Positions 50,801 through 59,251 of a stretch of DNA of 64,000 nucleotides are shown here, piece after piece. Each line of letters begins with the position of its first letter. The first letter of the stretch is position 1. The stretch lies in contig UQKW01000007.1 in the NCBI GenBank assembly GCA_900541885.1, positions 39,271-103,270 on the forward strand, written 5' to 3'. The DNA is from an uncultured Collinsella sp. (GTDB lineage: Bacteria; Actinomycetota; Coriobacteriia; Coriobacteriales; Coriobacteriaceae). The notes under the pieces were generated by a model. The model worked only from the letters and a program-made list of their open reading frames with translations. It made no database searches and was not told where the DNA came from. The translations under genes were made by a program, and so were the position numbers.

Positions 50801-51339
50801 AGGATTACAAGGCCGGGAGCGCCAAGCTCGACGCCTGCATGGAGCTCGTGCATGGCGCGCTCGACGGCGGGCACCACATTCTGCTGTTCAGCCAGTTTAC
50901 GGGCATGCTCGATATCATTGGCAAGCGCCTGGCAAAGGAAGATATTGGCTTTCTTAAGCTTACGGGCGCATCGTCTAAGGAAAGCCGCGCCAAGATGGTT
51001 GCGCAGTTCCAAGCGGGCGAGGTGCCGGTCTTTTTGATCTCGCTCAAGGCGGGCGGCGTCGGCCTGAACCTGACGGCAGCCGACGTGGTCATCCACTATG
51101 ACCCGTGGTGGAACGTGGCGGCGCAAGACCAGGCGACCGACCGTGCCCACCGTATTGGCCAGCAACACACCGTGACCGTGTACAAGCTCATCGCCAAGGA
51201 CACGATCGAGGAGCGCATCATGCAGATGCAGGAGTCCAAGCGCGACCTAGTCAACAGTGTGCTCGGTGGCGACGGTATCTCCTCGGCGTTGTTTACGCGC
51301 GAGGATGTTTTGGCACTGCTGGGCGGTGACGGGCGCTAG
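47875..51339 (+). CDS. SNF2-family helicase with SWIM zinc finger
   Basis: 1154 residues from ATG 47875 (GGAGGA upstream). A SWIM zinc finger (CDCPAAYRYPGMCKH, near residue 80) is followed by a long middle domain. The Snf2 motor then has DDMGLGKT (~717), LDEAQYIKN, TGTPIENRL, FSQFTGMLD and ATDRAHRIGQ. The layout matches the bacterial SWIM-SNF2/HepA-like proteins, ATP-driven DNA or protein-DNA remodellers whose physiological role is poorly known. It seems to be its own transcript. Confidence 0.9.
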   Translation: MAQGTFVQALRKEAALSGTFMKGRSLMLNGAVLSFEDFGSRFSKNVTIEGTVRGSRGDLYKTHVALDVDEHEVIDYDCDCPAAYRYPGMCKHAIATALAYLDASGTEPVEGLRTPVRTFTAPPKRPERPASATSAVNPNFPFPAPVPTSPSLMKALSDLSDARMDELAGMRRKLAATVDPDAPKAVLEPSLVPYYNPLFADRFTWALELRIRCGSVSYVVKDIDGMADAYVRGGTFSYGKKLTFLHTPEAFDEVSVRLLDLVVATVVYLSDITSSRSASYDFARSGFVAERQLPLSEHDIVYMLDLLRGRTISFEPAWSRGTTTHRSYEVAVESAPKGEDEASAKCPPLLAAKIAPAAGGSYDLRLPADAYCFASGDVAYLVDTHRARRADAAFAQHAAPFLSRLLPCRTPVHIAAEQVGEFCRMALPVLREYTDLTAPAVLDTVAPEPSFAMAIGVDDGLVTCKITVAYGDWSADLFSLGAPGSPFEDQRPGVPPRDVVAEFRVMDTAAMYFDFHEGGLAFEERDDESLFRLLTEGLSALSELGEVMLSDRLRQISVRPAPKLSVRATVKSNLLDVELGASGLSAADLAIYLDSYKRHQTFARLTSGDIVRLDEGARAAFGLAEDLGVDAVDLLDGVSLPASSTLFVDSMLARTPALEADRDAAFRRTVERLDTLGKMDFTVPASLKATLRGYQVDGYQWLGSLEHLGLGGILADDMGLGKTLQMIAHILARVEAGDTKPTLVVCPASLVYNWTAELERFAPSLDVCAIVGAKAQRRVQIAGAAEHNVVVTSYDLMRRDIDEYAEQDFARVVLDEAQYIKNPLTQVARAAKRLPAGVRFALTGTPIENRLSELWSIFDFLMPGLLGTRESFAKRFESPVEHAEGDSAARLQALVSPFVLRRVKEDVVADLPEKIEDTVMAQLTGEQRKLYLANQDRIALQVQHREASEFKKDKLKVLAELTKLRQICCDPHLHYEDYKAGSAKLDACMELVHGALDGGHHILLFSQFTGMLDIIGKRLAKEDIGFLKLTGASSKESRAKMVAQFQAGEVPVFLISLKAGGVGLNLTAADVVIHYDPWWNVAAQDQATDRAHRIGQQHTVTVYKLIAKDTIEERIMQMQESKRDLVNSVLGGDGISSALFTREDVLALLGGDGR

Positions 51340-51440
51340 CCTCGCTCGTTATGTGTTCATTTGCCATGCCGTGGATGGTTCTCCTGCCTTTGGGCATAAG
51401 AAGCATCGAGAACACCGGCACATCAGCAAAGGAGAACATC

Positions 51441-51803
51441 ATGGCGAAATTCTTTAAGGACCCTAATGGCAAGCTCATTGCCGCCCTTGGCGACGACGTT
51501 GCAACCCCTGCCGGTTGCACGGAACTGACCGCAAACACTGAGGACGCGGCGCACGAGAAGCACGTGCCCGTCATCGAGAGCGAGCGCGACGGTCACGTGA
51601 TCCGTGCGCGCGTGGGCTCGGTCGAGCACCCCAGCCTGCCCGAGCACTACATCGAGTGGATTGCACTTGAGGCCGAGGGCCGTCTTGAGGTCCACTACCT
51701 TGAGCCCGGCATGAAGCCCGCGACGTTTTTTGCCGGCGGTTCCAAGACTGGCACCGTCTATGCCTATTGCAACCTGCACGGGCTGTGGTCCGCGACGTTC
51801 TAG
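51441..51803 (+). CDS. Superoxide reductase (desulfoferrodoxin family)
   Basis: 120 residues with AAAGGAG upstream. The active-site His4-Cys iron ligands are visible in HEKHVPVI, EHYIEW and CNLHGLW. The N-terminal rubredoxin-like Cys4 centre of class I desulfoferrodoxin is absent: the first 35 residues contain one Cys. It is therefore a one-iron, neelaredoxin-like enzyme that reduces superoxide to peroxide without making O2, as expected of a strict anaerobe. Probably a single gene. Confidence 0.9.
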   Translation: MAKFFKDPNGKLIAALGDDVATPAGCTELTANTEDAAHEKHVPVIESERDGHVIRARVGSVEHPSLPEHYIEWIALEAEGRLEVHYLEPGMKPATFFAGGSKTGTVYAYCNLHGLWSATF

Positions 51804-51920
51804 GAGCGTGCCCCCGCTCGGGGTATCATAGCTAGCATATGCACATGCAAGCGCCGACTGCATCTTGCGGCCGGCGCTTTTACTACGACAACGACGGTTT
51901 ACGACGGAAAGGGCTGAGCC

Positions 51921-53906
51921 ATGAAGCTCGCACTTGCACAGATCGATATGCGCCTGGGTGATATTGAGGGTATCTGCGGCCGCATCGAGGATCAGGCGCG
52001 CCTGGCCCACGAGCGCGGTGCGCGTGTGCTGTGCGTGCCGGCTCCGCTCTTTATGGGAGCCCTGCCCGGCGGCCTGGTGGGCGCTGCCGACTTCGAGCAC
52101 GATATGCTTGCCGGTCTGACCGGCGTTGCCGAACGCATCCAAGAGCTCGACATGATCTGCATCGCGCCCGCGGCGGTTTCGTTTGAGGGCCAGCCGCTGC
52201 TCGACTACATGATGCTCAAGGACGGCCGCGTGGTGCCCGCCCGCGCGAGCATTGCTCTGCAGCGTGGCGAGAACAACGACGCGCGCTGGGCGCCGCCGGT
52301 GTTCGACGTGGACGGCGTGCGCATCGCGGTGATCTTCGACCTGGACCGCGAGCTCGAGATGCTGCCGACCGGTGTCGACCTCATTGCCTATTTCCAGTTC
52401 AACGCATTCGATATGACCGACCGCGAGACCACTGCCGTTGCAGCCGTGCGCAGCGGAGCCTACCGCAAGATCGCATCCAAACGCAGTGTGTGGTTTGCCT
52501 GCATGGCGCCGGTCGGTGCGTACGACGAGTCGGTGTATACCGGCGGGTCGTTTGTGCTCGATGACTGCGGCCGCGTGGTGGCCCAGGCGCCGTGTTTTGA
52601 AGAGAGCCTGCTGGTCCAGGAGATTCAGCGCGGCGTGATGCTCGACGCTCTAGAGGATCATGAACTGCCCGAGTTCCGCTCGGAGGAGTGGCTGTGGCAG
52701 GCGCTGGTGCTCGCCGTGCGCGACAACGCCCGCGCTCACGGGACGTCGCGCGCCGTAGTGGCGCTCGAAGGCGACCTGCCGTCGTCCCTGCTGGCGGCGC
52801 TTGCCGTCGACGCCCTGGGCCCGCGCAATGTGATTGGCCTGGTGCTGGGGCGCAACCGCATCTTTACGCCGGCGCAGGAGGAGGCGGAGGCCGCTCGTTG
52901 TGCCGCCGTCCGCGCCATTGCCGAGCGCCTGCATATTCGCACGGTTGAGCGCGATTTGCCGGATGCCTCGCGCGTGCTCGACCGCGACGTGTCGGCGGGC
53001 AATGCCGAGCGTCTGCGCTCGCGCGTGCTGGGTTTGATGCTGGAGGACACGGCGCTCGAGCTGGGCGCGATGGCGCTGAGCCCGCTGTCCAAAACCGAGT
53101 ACGCGCTGGCGGCACCTGCTTTGTGCGGCGGCTACCAGGGCGATTACGCGCCCTTTGGCGATGTGTACCTGTCGACGCTCGAGTTTGTGGCGCGCGTGCG
53201 CAACCGCGCGTCTGCCGTGGTGCCGCAGGAGCTCGTGACACTCAACGCGGTGGAGGATTGCATGGAGCGCGTGCTGGCGCAGGCGCTCTCGACGCTCGAC
53301 GGTCCGGTCGATATGCTCGATCGCGCGGCGCAGCTGCTCGGCGGGCTTGAGCCGGGCGAGGTCGATGGCACGCTTGAGTCGCACGTGGACCGCAATCGTC
53401 CTTTCGACGACATCCCGATGGCTGCCGGCAAGCCAGAGGCCTGCTCGCTGCTGCTGATGCTCGTGCGCCAGGGCGAGGCTGCCCGCCACCAGTTGCCCAC
53501 GGCGCCGATCGTCTCGGCCCGTTCGTTTGCCGAGCGTTCCTGGCCGTATATGCTCGCGTGGTCAGATCTTGGCCTTAGCGGTAAAGAGCGTATGACGGTC
53601 GATTCGCTGGCCCGCGCCGAGGTGCGCCGCTTTGCCGACGAGGATTCGAGCGAGCGCATGCGAAGCGAGATGATGGGCGTGCTCGGTGAGCTGCTGGGTA
53701 TTTCGCCCGAGCAGATGGAGGAGCTGCGTTCCGAGGACGGTCAGCGCCGTCTGCACGAGGGCATGAAGAAGTTTGAGGGCGAGGTCCAGGACGCCATCGA
53801 TAAGATGATGGGCGGTCAGGGCGGCCCGCAAGGTGGCCCCCAGGGTGGCCCGATACCGCACCCGCCGGTGGATCCCCGTCAATTCCCGTTCTTTTCTCAA
53901 AATTAA
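51921..53906 (+). CDS. NadE homologue lacking catalytic residues (pseudoenzyme)
   Basis: 661 residues with the full layout of glutamine-dependent NAD+ synthetase: nitrilase-like domain (1-235) plus synthetase domain (260-470). The nitrilase Glu is Ala (VLCVPAPLF, A41), no lysine lies in 105-113 and the Cys-Glu-Asp site reads IFDLD (138-142). The synthetase P-loop SGGxDS reads EGDLPSS (283-289), GTGNKSE reads SPLSKTE. Domain landmarks such as YAPFGDVYLSTL are kept, and the frame is open and native in composition. The C-terminal 180 residues form an extension with a Gly/Gln/Pro-rich end. It probably works as a non-catalytic binding or regulatory protein. Confidence 0.75.
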   Translation: MKLALAQIDMRLGDIEGICGRIEDQARLAHERGARVLCVPAPLFMGALPGGLVGAADFEHDMLAGLTGVAERIQELDMICIAPAAVSFEGQPLLDYMMLKDGRVVPARASIALQRGENNDARWAPPVFDVDGVRIAVIFDLDRELEMLPTGVDLIAYFQFNAFDMTDRETTAVAAVRSGAYRKIASKRSVWFACMAPVGAYDESVYTGGSFVLDDCGRVVAQAPCFEESLLVQEIQRGVMLDALEDHELPEFRSEEWLWQALVLAVRDNARAHGTSRAVVALEGDLPSSLLAALAVDALGPRNVIGLVLGRNRIFTPAQEEAEAARCAAVRAIAERLHIRTVERDLPDASRVLDRDVSAGNAERLRSRVLGLMLEDTALELGAMALSPLSKTEYALAAPALCGGYQGDYAPFGDVYLSTLEFVARVRNRASAVVPQELVTLNAVEDCMERVLAQALSTLDGPVDMLDRAAQLLGGLEPGEVDGTLESHVDRNRPFDDIPMAAGKPEACSLLLMLVRQGEAARHQLPTAPIVSARSFAERSWPYMLAWSDLGLSGKERMTVDSLARAEVRRFADEDSSERMRSEMMGVLGELLGISPEQMEELRSEDGQRRLHEGMKKFEGEVQDAIDKMMGGQGGPQGGPQGGPIPHPPVDPRQFPFFSQN

Positions 53907-53975
53907 CTATGGGATGGGATTCGCTCCCAACCCCGACACTTCAACTAAGCATCTTGGCCCCGTTGTGTTATTCTA

Positions 53976-53987
53976 GAACAGACGTTC
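53976..53987. promoter_or_regulatory. LexA/DinR-type SOS box before ruvCAB
   Basis: GAACagacGTTC matches the Gram-positive LexA consensus CGAACnnnnGTTCG, except that the outer 5' base is A (AGAACAGACGTTCG). It begins right after a -10-like TATTCT (53969-53974) and lies 57 bases before ruvC. Confidence 0.75.
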
Positions 53988-54043
53988 GTGAATGATGCGC
54001 GGGGCCTTGTCTTGCGCTTGGCAAAAGGCGAGGGGAGGCTGGC

Positions 54044-54565
54044 TTGGTTATCTTGGGTATCGACCCCGGTTTGGCCCATACGGGTTGGGGGATTATCGAG
54101 GAGCGGCGCGGCGAGGTTCGCTGCCGTGCCTACGGTTGTATCGAGACCAGTGCCGGAAGCCCGCTCGCGGTGCGCCTGTCGCACATCGCGCGAGACCTTA
54201 AGGATGTCGTCGAGCGCTATCGCCCCGATACCGCCGCCATCGAGAGCATCTACTTTGGCGCCAACGTCCGCTCGGCTATCCCTACGGCACATGCCCGCGG
54301 GGCTGCGCTTGTGGCACTTTCGGAGTGCGCGCTCGAGATTGGCGAATATACGCCCATGCAGATCAAGCAGGCTGTGGTGGGCACCGGTGCCGCGGACAAG
54401 CGGCAGGTCGCCTACATGGTACGCACGCTCACGCAGCTCGACCACGACCCGCATCCCGACCATGCCGCCGATGCCCTGGCCTGCGCCATCTGCCACGTAA
54501 ACCTCAGCCGCACCCGCGCCCTCACCGGTGGCGAGTTCTATCAACAGAGAGGAACCGGATACTGA
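54044..54565 (+). CDS. ruvC: Holliday junction endonuclease RuvC
   Basis: 173 residues from TTG 54044, chosen because GAGGGGAGG lies six bases upstream and the protein starts right at VILGIDPG. The acidic residues are in GIDPG, AAIESIYFG and PDHAADALACA. It cuts Holliday junctions held by RuvAB. First gene of ruvCAB; its stop shares one base with the ruvA start (TGATG). A LexA-type box precedes it. Confidence 0.95.
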   Translation: MVILGIDPGLAHTGWGIIEERRGEVRCRAYGCIETSAGSPLAVRLSHIARDLKDVVERYRPDTAAIESIYFGANVRSAIPTAHARGAALVALSECALEIGEYTPMQIKQAVVGTGAADKRQVAYMVRTLTQLDHDPHPDHAADALACAICHVNLSRTRALTGGEFYQQRGTGY

Positions 54566-55185
54566 TGATTTCCCAGCTCCATGGAACGCTTGTCGAGGCC
54601 ACAATGAGCTCGGCCGTCGTCGATGTATCGGGCGTGGGCTTTGAGCTCGGCATCTCGGGCAGCACTGCCGCCACGTTGCCGACACCCGGCGGCGAGGTCC
54701 GCCTCTACACGCGCATGCAGGTGCGCGAGGATGCTATGACACTCTTCGGCTTTGCCTCCAAGGACGAGCGTACGATGTTCGACCGGCTCGTGTCCGTCTC
54801 GGGCGTCGGCCCGCGCCTAGCGCTCGCCGTGCTCTCCACCTATACCGTGGGACAGCTGTATTCCCTGGTAATGGCCGAGGATGACAAAGGCATGGCCAAG
54901 GTGCCCGGCGTGGGCAAAAAGACGGCTCAGCGCCTGATCTTGGAGCTCAAGAGCACCTTTGCCAAGGACAAGGGCTTTGTGCCGGTCGATGTGATCCCCG
55001 GACAGGTCGCGATGCCCGTGCCCGCTGCTGCCCCTTCGGCGCTTGACGACGCCCGTGCGGCGCTCCTTTCCATGGGCTTTAGCCCGCAGGAGACCGATGT
55101 CGCCCTGAGCGGGTATGATGGGCAGGATATGCGTGTCGAGGATCTGCTCGGCGCGGCGCTTAAGCGACTCGGAATGGATGCGTGA
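54565..55185 (+). CDS. ruvA: Holliday junction protein RuvA
   Basis: 206 residues: N-terminal OB fold (MISQLHGTLVEA), tandem helix-hairpin-helix (VSGVGPRLALAVL and VPGVGKKTAQRLI), and a C-terminal three-helix domain that contacts RuvB (ALLSMGFSPQETDVAL). It forms the tetramer that binds the four-way junction. Translationally coupled on both sides. Confidence 0.96.
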   Translation: MISQLHGTLVEATMSSAVVDVSGVGFELGISGSTAATLPTPGGEVRLYTRMQVREDAMTLFGFASKDERTMFDRLVSVSGVGPRLALAVLSTYTVGQLYSLVMAEDDKGMAKVPGVGKKTAQRLILELKSTFAKDKGFVPVDVIPGQVAMPVPAAAPSALDDARAALLSMGFSPQETDVALSGYDGQDMRVEDLLGAALKRLGMDA

Positions 55186-56252
55186 TGTGGGAAGCCGATG
55201 ACTCTCAGGACCTGTGGGCGACGCCCGGCAATTCGCCGGCGGCATCCATGGCGCACGGCGAGCGCATGGTGGGCTCGGAGCTAACGCCCGAGGACCTCGA
55301 TGTCGACCGCACCTTGCGCCCCCAGCGCTTGGACGACTATTGCGGCCAGGAGCATATCAAGCAGAGCCTGCGTGTGCTCATCGAGGCGGCGCAGAGTCGT
55401 GGTGAGACGCTCGACCACGTGATCTTCTCGGGCCCTCCGGGTCTGGGCAAGACAACGCTGGCTACGGTTATCGCTAACGAGTTGGGCGCCCAGATTAAGA
55501 CGACGAGCGGTCCGGCCATTGCGCGCACCGGCGACTTGGCGGCTATCCTTACCAACCTGCAGCCGGGCGACGTGCTGTTTATCGACGAGATCCACCGCCT
55601 TAACCGTTCGGTCGAGGAGGTCCTGTATCCCGCGATGGAGGACTTTGCGCTCGATATCGTGATCGGCAAGGGTCCGGCGGCGCGCTCGATTCGCCTGGAT
55701 ATTCCCAAGTTCACGCTGGTGGCGGCAACGACTCGCTCGGGCATGCTGACCGGTCCGTTGCGCGACCGCTTTGGCATCTCGTATCGCCTGGATTACTACA
55801 CCGTCGAGGAGCTCGCCCAGATCGTGACGCGCTCGGCGACCATCCTGGGCGTGACGATCGACCATCCCAGCGCGCTCGAGATTGGCTCGCGTTCGCGTGG
55901 CACGCCACGTCTTGCCAACCGTCTGCTCAAGCGCGTGCGCGACTACGCGCAAGTGCGCGGCAACGGTCCCATCGAGCTCGATATCTGCTGTCAGGCGCTC
56001 GAGTTCTTCGAGATCGACGAGCTTGGCTTGGACTGGATGGACATTCGCATCTTGGAGACGCTTGCCAAGACGTTCTCCGGTCGTGCCGTGGGCCTGACCA
56101 CGCTTGCCAGTGCGGTGGGCGAAGACCCGGGCACGCTCGAGGATGTCTATGAGCCTTATTTGTTGCAGTGCGGGTTGATGATTCGCACACCCCAGGGTCG
56201 CCAGGCAACCCTTCGTACCTTTGAACACTTGGGAATCGAGCCGACCCTGTAA
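55185..56252 (+). CDS. ruvB: Holliday junction branch-migration ATPase RuvB
   Basis: 355 residues from ATG 55185, or one codon more if GTG 55182 is used. AAA+ signatures: Walker A GPPGLGKTT, Walker B LFIDEIHRL, sensor LVAATTRSG and arginine finger GPLRDRFG, then a winged-helix domain ending in PQGRQATLRTFEH. It drives branch migration with RuvA. Overlaps the ruvA stop. The N-terminal 40 residues before the conserved RPQRLDDYCGQ are variable. Confidence 0.97.
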   Translation: MWEADDSQDLWATPGNSPAASMAHGERMVGSELTPEDLDVDRTLRPQRLDDYCGQEHIKQSLRVLIEAAQSRGETLDHVIFSGPPGLGKTTLATVIANELGAQIKTTSGPAIARTGDLAAILTNLQPGDVLFIDEIHRLNRSVEEVLYPAMEDFALDIVIGKGPAARSIRLDIPKFTLVAATTRSGMLTGPLRDRFGISYRLDYYTVEELAQIVTRSATILGVTIDHPSALEIGSRSRGTPRLANRLLKRVRDYAQVRGNGPIELDICCQALEFFEIDELGLDWMDIRILETLAKTFSGRAVGLTTLASAVGEDPGTLEDVYEPYLLQCGLMIRTPQGRQATLRTFEHLGIEPTL

Positions 56253-56328
56253 GGGCCTTTGTGCCGGCGCGTCTGTGGGCTATCGCCGGGTATCGGATAA
56301 ACATATCGCCATTCATCGGTTACGGGTG

Positions 56329-56356
56329 TTTTACTATTGCGCGCGCGTGCTATGCT
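56329..56356 (+). promoter_or_regulatory. Putative fhs promoter
   Basis: TTTTAC (56329-56334) and TATGCT (56351-56356), 16 bases apart, about 40 bases before the start codon. Confidence 0.5.
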
Positions 56357-56396
56357 GAATTGGTCTTTTTCTCATTCGGTAACGAAAGGACCGCCC

Positions 56397-58064
56397 ATGC
56401 CTACTGACATCGAAATCGCACGTTCCGTCACGCCGCTGCCCATTACCGAGGTGGCTAAGAACGCCGGCGTCGACGTAAAGCACCTGATTCCGTACGGCTT
56501 CGACAAGGCTAAGGTTGACTATTCACTGCTCAACGAGCCGACCGATCACCAGGCCAAGCTCGTCCTCGTGACCGCTATCAACCCAACGCCTGCGGGCGAG
56601 GGCAAGACCACCACGACCATCGGTCTGGCCGATGGCCTGCGTCGTCGCGGCGTCAAGAGTGCCGTGGCCCTGCGCGAGCCTTCACTCGGCCCCGTCTTTG
56701 GCGTTAAGGGCGGTGCCGCCGGCGGCGGCTGGGCTCAGGTCATCCCCATGGAGGATATCAACCTGCACTTTACCGGTGACTTCCATGCCATCGGTGCTGC
56801 CAACAACCTGCTGGCCGCCATGCTCGACAACCACATCCAGCAGGGTAATCAGCTCGGTATTGACGTTAAGCGCATCACTTGGAAGCGCGTCGTCGATATG
56901 AACGACCGTCAGCTGCGCCACGTCATCGACGGCATTGGCGGTAAGGCCCAGGGCGTGCCGCGCGAGGACGGCTTCGATATCACCGTCGCCTCCGAGGTCA
57001 TGGCAATTCTGTGCCTGTCTACGAGCATCAGCGACCTCAAGGAACGCTTGGGCGAGATTGTCGTCGGCTATAGCTTTGCCGGCGAGCCCGTCCGTGCCCG
57101 CGACCTTAAGGCCCAGGGTGCCATGGCCGCACTGCTCAAGGATGCGCTCAAGCCCAATCTGGTGCAGACGCTCGAGGGTACGCCCACGTTTGTCCACGGC
57201 GGTCCCTTCGCCAATATCGCCCACGGCTGCAACTCCATCATGGCCACGCGTATGGCTATGCGTTTTGGCGATGTCGCCATTACCGAGGCGGGCTTTGGTG
57301 CCGACCTGGGTGCCGAGAAGTTCCTCGACATCAAGTGCCGCATGACGGGCGTTCGTCCCAGCGCTGTTGTGATCGTCGCCACTGCCCGCGCGCTTAAGTA
57401 CAACGGCGGTGTTGCCAAGGGCGACCTCAACGAAGAGAACCTCGAGGCCCTCAAGGCCGGCATGCCCAACCTGCTGCGCCACGTCGACAACATTCAGAAT
57501 GTCTACGGTCTGCCCTGCGTGGTCGCCATCAACCGCTTCCCGACCGATACCGAGGCAGAGCTTGCCCTCATCGAGTCCGAGTGCCAGAAGCTGGGCGTCA
57601 ATGTGAAGCTGTCCGAGGTCTGGGCCAAGGGTGGCGAGGGCGCACTCGAGCTGGCCGATGAGGTCATGCGTCTGATTGAGCAGCCGAGCGAGCTCAAGTT
57701 TGCCTATGAGGACGGCGCTGATGTCGCTGATGCCCTCGAGGCCGTTGCCACCAAGGTCTACCGCGCCGACGGCGTTGACTTTACGCCGGCCGCCAAGCGC
57801 CAGCTCGCCGAGCTGCGCGAGAATGGCTTTGGCAACCTGCCGGTGTGCGTCGCCAAGACGCAGTACAGCTTTAGCGACAACGCCAAGGCCCTGGGCGCTC
57901 CCGAGAACTTCCGCATCACGGTGCGTGAGCTCAAGGTTTCCGCCGGCGCCCACTTTGTGGTCGCACTGACTGGCAGTGTTCTGACCATGCCGGGCCTGCC
58001 CAAGGTCCCTGCGGCCGAGAACATCGACGTCGACAACGACGGCAACATCACCGGCCTGTTCTAA
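56397..58064 (+). CDS. fhs: Formate-tetrahydrofolate ligase
   Basis: 555 residues, full length for the family. The ATP-binding loop is TPAGEGKTTTTIGL and the conserved REPSLGPVFGVKGGAAGGG block follows. It forms 10-formyl-THF from formate and ATP, feeding purine synthesis and one-carbon metabolism. Codon use is highly biased, suggesting strong expression. GAAAGGA lies six bases before ATG 56397. A strong terminator follows. Confidence 0.97.
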   Translation: MPTDIEIARSVTPLPITEVAKNAGVDVKHLIPYGFDKAKVDYSLLNEPTDHQAKLVLVTAINPTPAGEGKTTTTIGLADGLRRRGVKSAVALREPSLGPVFGVKGGAAGGGWAQVIPMEDINLHFTGDFHAIGAANNLLAAMLDNHIQQGNQLGIDVKRITWKRVVDMNDRQLRHVIDGIGGKAQGVPREDGFDITVASEVMAILCLSTSISDLKERLGEIVVGYSFAGEPVRARDLKAQGAMAALLKDALKPNLVQTLEGTPTFVHGGPFANIAHGCNSIMATRMAMRFGDVAITEAGFGADLGAEKFLDIKCRMTGVRPSAVVIVATARALKYNGGVAKGDLNEENLEALKAGMPNLLRHVDNIQNVYGLPCVVAINRFPTDTEAELALIESECQKLGVNVKLSEVWAKGGEGALELADEVMRLIEQPSELKFAYEDGADVADALEAVATKVYRADGVDFTPAAKRQLAELRENGFGNLPVCVAKTQYSFSDNAKALGAPENFRITVRELKVSAGAHFVVALTGSVLTMPGLPKVPAAENIDVDNDGNITGLF

Positions 58065-58089
58065 GTCTGCTGTCCATCGCTGCTAGCCC

Positions 58090-58126
58090 GCCCCGCCGTG
58101 CCCACAAGGCCCGGCGGGGCTTTTTG
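58090..58126 (+). terminator. Rho-independent terminator of fhs
   Basis: GCCCCGCCG/CGGCGGGGC stem and TTTTT tail, 25 bases after the stop. Confidence 0.9.
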
Positions 58127-58243
58127 ATCCTTAGACCCGCGCATGTCTTGTAGATACCGACGGACTCTGCCCATCATAGGCTTTTGCGCTGGTAGAATGC
58201 ATGGATAACTTGATGCTTACAGGCGACGGAAAGGAATCGTTGC

Positions 58244-59233
58244 ATGGATCAGGACAAGACAACCGTGATGGGCGGCTACGGTTCCGCGCAGGCTGGCGAT
58301 AGCGCCGATGCGACCCGCGTTGTTCCCAACCCCGGTTATGTCGACCCCGCCGCGACGCAGCCTTCTGCCGAGCTCACCCGAGTTATGGGCTATGGCGACG
58401 CGGCGCAGGACCCTTACGCTGCATCTTTGCAAAGCCCCTATGGCAACGCGGCGGCAGACCCGTTTGATTACGCGCCGCAGGATTCTTATGCTGCCTCGAC
58501 GCCGAATCCCTATGATGACCTGCCGCAAAATCCCATTCCGCAGCCTCAGCAGACGACGTATATGCCTCGCACGGCGCAGCCTCGCTACGAGTCGCGCGAG
58601 CCGTATCGCGAGTACCCCAAGTCGATTCCGCAATATGGCGAGGACGAGGAGAGGAAGCCGTCGCGTTCGTCGAGCGTGATCAAGAAGATCCTCATCGTAC
58701 TGGCGATCTTCTTTGCGCTGTCGATTGTGTTTGCCATCGTGTCGGGCATGCTCAACAAGCGGGGGAGTTCAACGGCCGATGCCACTGCCGAGCAAACCGA
58801 GTTCGCCTCGTCTAGCACCGTCGATCTGAGCGATATCCCGGGGCAGTACTGGTCCAACGCCAAGAAGATCCTCAAGTCGCGCGGCGCCGATCTTTCGAAT
58901 GCCGTGGTCCTGACTGATGATGGCTCAACGCCCGTCGTCGATGCCAACTGGGTCGTTACTTCTGCCTACTATAACGACAACGGCAACCTCGAAATTCAAC
59001 TCACGCACAAGAACAGCTCGGGCAACTCGTCCGACGGCCAAAGCGGTACCGACAGCTCGAGCTCCAATACGCTGGAGGACTTGAGCAACAAGGCACAGGA
59101 GTTGGGAGACAAGGCGCAAGAGCTGGGCGATACGGCCCAGAACCTGGGCGACACCGCGCAGAACTTGGGCGACATGGCGACGGATGCCTGGAACGCCCTG
59201 CAAAACGGCATCTCGGGCGCGCAGGGAAACTAG
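58244..59233 (+). CDS. Single-pass membrane protein with repeat tail
   Basis: 329 residues. The first ~140 are Pro/Tyr/Asp/Ala-rich and look disordered and cytosolic. One membrane helix (IKKILIVLAIFFALSIVFAIVSG) is followed by a small external region with a PASTA/DUF-like feel (DIPGQYWSNAKKILKSRG). The C-terminus holds five 7-residue repeats of the type AQELGDT/AQNLGDT, an amphipathic helix. Function is unknown. It may be a surface or cell-envelope protein. A TAGAAT (58193) is a possible -10. Confidence 0.7.
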   Translation: MDQDKTTVMGGYGSAQAGDSADATRVVPNPGYVDPAATQPSAELTRVMGYGDAAQDPYAASLQSPYGNAAADPFDYAPQDSYAASTPNPYDDLPQNPIPQPQQTTYMPRTAQPRYESREPYREYPKSIPQYGEDEERKPSRSSSVIKKILIVLAIFFALSIVFAIVSGMLNKRGSSTADATAEQTEFASSSTVDLSDIPGQYWSNAKKILKSRGADLSNAVVLTDDGSTPVVDANWVVTSAYYNDNGNLEIQLTHKNSSGNSSDGQSGTDSSSSNTLEDLSNKAQELGDKAQELGDTAQNLGDTAQNLGDMATDAWNALQNGISGAQGN

Positions 59234-59251
59234 CGGACGAGCGGAGCGGGG

